The notes below the pieces were generated by a model. The model had not been told where the DNA came from. It was given only the letters and a program-made list of their open reading frames with translations, and made no database searches. This document shows positions 44,396 to 64,000 of a stretch of DNA of 64,000 nt, piece after piece. Numbering within the stretch: position 1 is the stretch's first letter; each line of letters begins with the position of its first letter. The position numbers and the translations under genes were made by a program. The stretch covers positions 2,575,045 to 2,639,044 of the forward strand of contig JAUPFP010000030.1 of assembly GCA_036925085.1 (NCBI GenBank). Reading direction: 5' to 3'. The stretch comes from Brachycybe producta (Eukaryota; Arthropoda; Diplopoda; Playtdesmida; Andrognathidae).

Positions 44396-44571
44396 TTTAA
44401 AAAAATAGTGACAAAAGTTAGTATTAATAATTAAAAAAATAAACTTAATTAGTCATTAAACCAGCCTCCTTGTTAACATTAAAAAATAAAGAGTATAACA
44501 AGATAGGAATATAATATAATTATATATAATATTTTGGTGGGTTTTTCTCTTCAGTGTTCGATCCGTTCATT

Positions 44572-44841
44572 CTGGCTTACACACGAACCACTTTGTGGCA
44601 CCACAAAGTGGTTGACGCGGCTTGCTTTACACAACTGATAAACAATGGCCTGTTGTCAATACAGGCCCATAGTAGTTATGGTGATCACTAATCATCATTG
44701 ACAAACAGGCGGTGGTCGCCACTCGTGACAGAATTCAACCACTAATCGCCAAGTGAATATATGTAATTAATTATCAATGGCATGCTAAAAACTACCACTT
44801 TATGTGGCGCCACAAAGGGGGGTCCATGTGAAGCAATGCCT
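44572..44841. mobile_element. Family I inverted repeat
   Basis: GGCTTACACACGAACCACTT and GGGTCCATGTGAAGCAATGCC are imperfect inverse ends; CCACTTTGTGGCACCACAAA adds an inner palindrome. Confidence 0.55.
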
Positions 44842-45473
44842 TCGATTCCGATTGTTAATTCGATGTCGTACATTGTAGACACCAAAATCAACCTTCTCTC
44901 TGTCTCGCTCTCTCGACACATTTACAATTTCCGATCAACAGAAATTTGATTTTTTTTTTTTTTTTTTAAAAAAAAATGGAACATTCCTCATTTCAAACAA
45001 CAAAAATTTCCACTTGTTTCTTTGTACATCAAATTCTTAATTAATTTTTCTTATTTACAAACAAAGTTTTTTTTTAATAAAACACGACGTCAACATCATG
45101 TGAATCATCTCAAATGATAAACACTTCTTTGTGCTGATTTTTCTTTCTCATAAAATGAGACTTAAAAACTTAACATCCCTTCTCTATCTCTCTCTCTCTA
45201 TCTCTCTCTAAATAACCGCTTTAAGAATGTGGCAGGAAAATGGTAAAACGGGTTTCTTCGAGTCGTATCGTACCTGCGATCGATCGCTTAACAATATAAT
45301 GTTGCCACATCTTAAGTTTGCGTAAACCTATTTACAAGAATTTATCTCTTTCTCTTTCTAAAGGAATTATTTCGAATAGAATCATCAACATCTCTTTAAC
45401 ATTTTTGCGATGCCTACGTATACGTACGTAAGTTTCGTATATATATCGAGAGAAAAAAAACGAACGGTTCCGA

Positions 45474-61179
<15,706 letters not shown>

Positions 61180-61212
61180 CCTCGACACTTTGGCGGTTGA
61201 AAGTGAAACTCC

Positions 61213-61214
61213 AC
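61213..61214 (-). promoter_or_regulatory. ovo: Probable splice acceptor for an upstream ovo exon
   Basis: On the minus strand a T9 tract and TAG precede TGGAGTTTCAC, 35 bases before the Met codon. A 5' exon should therefore exist at higher coordinates; I could not place it with confidence. Confidence 0.5.
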
Positions 61215-62094
61215 TAAAAAAAAATGTTAACCTTAACTTTTAAGACGACGACGACGACACTCCTCTTTCACAGACACACAACAAATATATAGATACACAC
61301 ACGTGTGTGTTATGATTGTAGAAATGTGTATGTTTTTTTTAATTAAATAATTAATTAAAACTATTTTAAATATGTTGTTTGTGTACAAAAACACATTTGA
61401 CCTTTGACCCTCCGATTTTTTTTTTTTTTTTGGGTTGTTGGTCACTCAAATCAAATCAAATCAAAAAAGAGTTTTAAGTCCAAGGGTTTCTGACGTCTTC
61501 GTTCATAGAAGCAAACGGTGCTGAAGTCCTTTTGTCTATAATATCAATTTTTGAACGATTACTTGCATAAATTAATATAATTTATCAAAAAAAGGAGTTT
61601 AGATTTGAAATGATATCCCTCTTAAATGAAGTTCAATTGATAATAGTATTTGTTTCATAACCGCGAACCGCGTAAACAACACTTTTGCAAAACTTTTACA
61701 AAACTTTTGGCCAAAACTTTTTTTGTTTTGTAAAAAAAAATCAACTTCCTTATTAATGAATTAATAATAATAAAAAAGTAATTAATTAACCGATATTGAT
61801 TTTCTTTTATGTGCATTAATTATAACAAAAAAAAATGTTCCAAATGTTAAATGTGACACAAACACAATTTTTGATGCCACTTTCAAGTTCACCACTCTCT
61901 TCTATTGATTGAAAGTGAAGTTAACTTCAGACAGAGAGAAATATAGGAAGGATGTGTTGTTCTCTTTCGCCCCCTTTTCTTTTTTGCTCATAATAATATA
62001 ATAATAACACTGACACATTCCATGTATGTGTGCGCATGTGTGTTGTTGCTTATGCAGTAAACTTGCTTAAATGTCTGTCTTGCTTGCATGTTCA

Positions 62095-62240
62095 TCTCAC
62101 TCCAAAGCAGCAGCATCAGCCGCAGATTGCACACCAAATAAAGCAGCAGCAGCAGCAGCAGCCGCAGCACAGATTCAAAAGCAGAAGTGGACAAAACTAC
62201 ACTAAAGCACGCAAACCAACACATACACAACTGAGCTCAT
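62095..62240. other. CAG-rich segment upstream of ovo
   Basis: CAGCAGCATCAGCCGCAG and (CAG)7 occur about 1 kb upstream of the first ovo coding exon. It is open on both strands through the repeat. A 5' UTR exon of ovo is possible but no splice site is convincing. Confidence 0.3.
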
Positions 62241-62442
62241 AGCCTCTATTCTTCACTTGCACTTGCACTCTCTCTCCCTCTCTCTCTCATGGCCATTCAA
62301 AAAAAAAAAACCAGAAACAAGCCAATGTTGCATTCATTTTTTTGCAGTCACTGTGTCGAATACAACTTCAACTGGTTTATTTTCTAATAACATGAATTCA
62401 CGATAGAGGTCTAGGCCATAAGAAGAAAAAACCTCTCATGTA

Positions 62443-62476
62443 TCCTCCTCCTCCTCCTCCTCCTCCTCCTCCTCCT
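62443..62476. repeat. (CTC)n microsatellite
   Basis: Eleven trinucleotide units. Confidence 0.9.
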
Positions 62477-62732
62477 TATTTTTTTCTTTCCCTCTTCAGT
62501 TTAGAGCGTGCAATCAAACGTGCCCCTTTTTTTTAAACTTCAACCAGTAAAAGTTGAGAAACTAAATTTGAAACAGTTCCCTCCGCCCCAACCTTGGCAA
62601 TGACAATGAAGAGCGAGCGAAAAAGGCTCAAAGCCAAATAATTTCACCTTTTTTTTTTTAAATACCAAATTATTATAACAACGTTATTAAATACACACAA
62701 CTACATTTATTGCTTCTGGAAGTTTTAAAAGT

Positions 62733-63215
62733 GTATTAAAATGGCTTTCTCTCCAACTCTTGATTATTCTGTAGTTCAGGAATAAAATTATAAGAAACAC
62801 TGAAAGGGTTCTAAAAACTAGAAGGGTAGATCAATCACTTAAGACTGTTTTCTTGTTGATATCTTTCAAAATAAACTTTTTATTTCAATTTTGAAAATGA
62901 GTCAACTTTAAACAAGACTATAAAAAGTCCATTTTGAAAGATCTCAACTTTTTAAGTGATTGAGCTTACCCTTCTAGTTTCTAAAACACGCAGAAAACTA
63001 AAAACTAGAAGGGTAAATCAATCACTTAAGACTGTTTTCTTGTTGATATCTTTCAAAATAAACTTTTTATTTCAATTTTGAAAATGAGTCAACTTTAAAC
63101 AAGACTATAAAAAGTTCATTTTGAAAGATCTCAACTTTTTAAGTGATTGAGCTTACCCTTCTAGTTTTTTAACAACACGTTCAGGGTTTTTCATAATTTT
63201 GTTCCTGAAAGATAG
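62733..63215. mobile_element. Family A element with an internal tandem duplication
   Basis: A segment of about 185 bp at 62815-62995 is repeated almost identically at 63000-63180 (AAACTAGAAGGGTA, ATCAATCACTTAAGACTG, TTCTTGTTGATATC). The near identity makes this a very recent event. Confidence 0.8.
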
Positions 63216-63254
63216 AATAAGCCATCTTTAATACAATTTATCTACACTTGAGCT

Positions 63255-63500
63255 GAAATGCAGTTAAATGTATTAAATGCATTAAATGCAGTTAAATGTG
63301 TTTAGTTTAATTATACGGAGTTCAGTTAAGAATCTGAACAAATGGAAATGCTAAATCAATATTTTGTTGCAATAACCAATTATAATTGAAAAAACAAATT
63401 GAATATTAATTAAATATTGACTCATTATATGAATAACATATTGTTCGTTTGTCCTTAACAGGGCTCTGTAGAACATGTTTAATATTTAAATATATTTAAC
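63255..63500. mobile_element. Family G single arm, diverged
   Basis: Shared blocks are AAATGTGTTTAGTTTAATTA, ATACGGA and ACAGGGCTCTGTAGAACATG, in the right-arm orientation. Confidence 0.65.
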
Positions 63501-63507
63501 ATTTTTA

Positions 63508-64000
63508 GGTGTAAACACGCCTCTCAAACTCTGATTACTCGTGTTTTTCAGGAGCAAAATTTAAGAGAAACTTGAATGTGTTTGAAAGGGTAACTTTAAT
63601 CACTTAATAGTTATTTTTCATATTGATATCTTTCAAAATAAACTTTTTAAAGAAACAATTTTTTTTAAAAAAAAATATCGTCTGCTTAAAGTTGGATCAT
63701 TTTCAAACTTACCCAGGTACATAAAAAGCTTATTTTGAAAGATGTCAACATGGAAATAATACTCTTAAATAATTAATCTACCCTTCTAGTTTCTAAAACA
63801 CAGTCAAGTTTCTTTTAATTTTGATCTTGAACGACAGAATAATCAAGAGTTCGAAAATCAGCCGTTCCTAAACCCGTCTTAAGGAACTCTGATTAATTCT
63901 GTCTTTCAACTTTTTGAAACTTATGAATGTGCTTTAGAAACTAGAAGGGTAGTTCAACCATTTAAGAGGAATTTCAAGTTAATATTTTTGTTAAAATAAA
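63508..64000. mobile_element. Family A element plus the start of another at the window edge
   Basis: The first copy runs 63508-63880 (GGTGTAAACACGCCTCTC to CAGCCGTTCCTAAACCCGTC). A second begins at about 63881 and is cut by the window end. Confidence 0.72.

Larger units (their letters stand above)
61215..62732. other. ovo 5' flank
   Basis: Expected to hold ovo promoter and 5' exons. Visible: ACG repeats (61245-61258), CA/GT runs, the CAG segment and (CTC)n. No TATA box is convincing. Confidence 0.45.

Overview
The window looks like an AT-rich genome segment from an arthropod or close ecdysozoan relative. It has GT-AG introns, a chitin-modifying enzyme and an Ovo/Shavenbaby factor whose C-terminal tail (HPYSPALLKFYDKRHFKF) resembles the insect/arthropod form, not the vertebrate OVOL form. 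There are no rRNAs or recognisable tRNAs and no prokaryotic features. Coding exons stand out as CpG-rich islands (TCG, ACG and CGA codons) in a poly-A/T and transposon-rich background.

Four protein-coding genes can be assembled exon by exon. (1) Plus strand, 20991-29984: a Cda5-type chitin deacetylase with a CBM14 chitin-binding domain, a long Ser/Thr-rich linker and a NodB-type deacetylase domain with its catalytic motifs intact. The signal-peptide exon was not found. (2) and (3) Minus strand, 33018-35535 and 37505-40889: two tandem paralogues of a single-pass membrane receptor. Each has six coding exons: signal peptide, three immunoglobulin domains, a transmembrane exon, and a tail with proline-rich segments, a YVMP site and an ITIM-like SxYSTI motif. 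Exon phases match in both copies and the reading frames close exactly (546 and 544 residues). (4) Minus strand, 45474-61179: ovo/shavenbaby, four coding exons and 667 residues, with N-terminal MPKIFLV, a conserved DSDQPLALS motif and four C2H2 zinc fingers. A 13.3 kb first intron carries much of the repeat load.

Layout: 1-20990 is gene-poor and full of small inverted-repeat elements. 20991-29984 is the deacetylase. 29985-33017 is a convergent intergenic region. About 32250-41280 is the tandem duplication holding the receptor pair. 41280-45473 is intergenic. 45474-61213 is ovo, and 61214-64000 is its 5' flank.

Outside exons the dominant signal is a dense, layered set of non-autonomous elements with long terminal inverted repeats. 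The commonest (called family A here) occurs about 28 times. It folds back on itself and lies in most introns of at least 300 bp. Others are nested in one another, so insertion order can be read directly. Two elements carry 16-bp tandem repeats; one of them is a clear foldback-type hairpin nested in a family A copy. A 5'-truncated LINE inserted in only one receptor copy postdates the tandem duplication.

No functional link between the four genes can be claimed from position. Deacetylase and ovo both relate to cuticle and epidermis in insects, but their proximity here may be coincidence.
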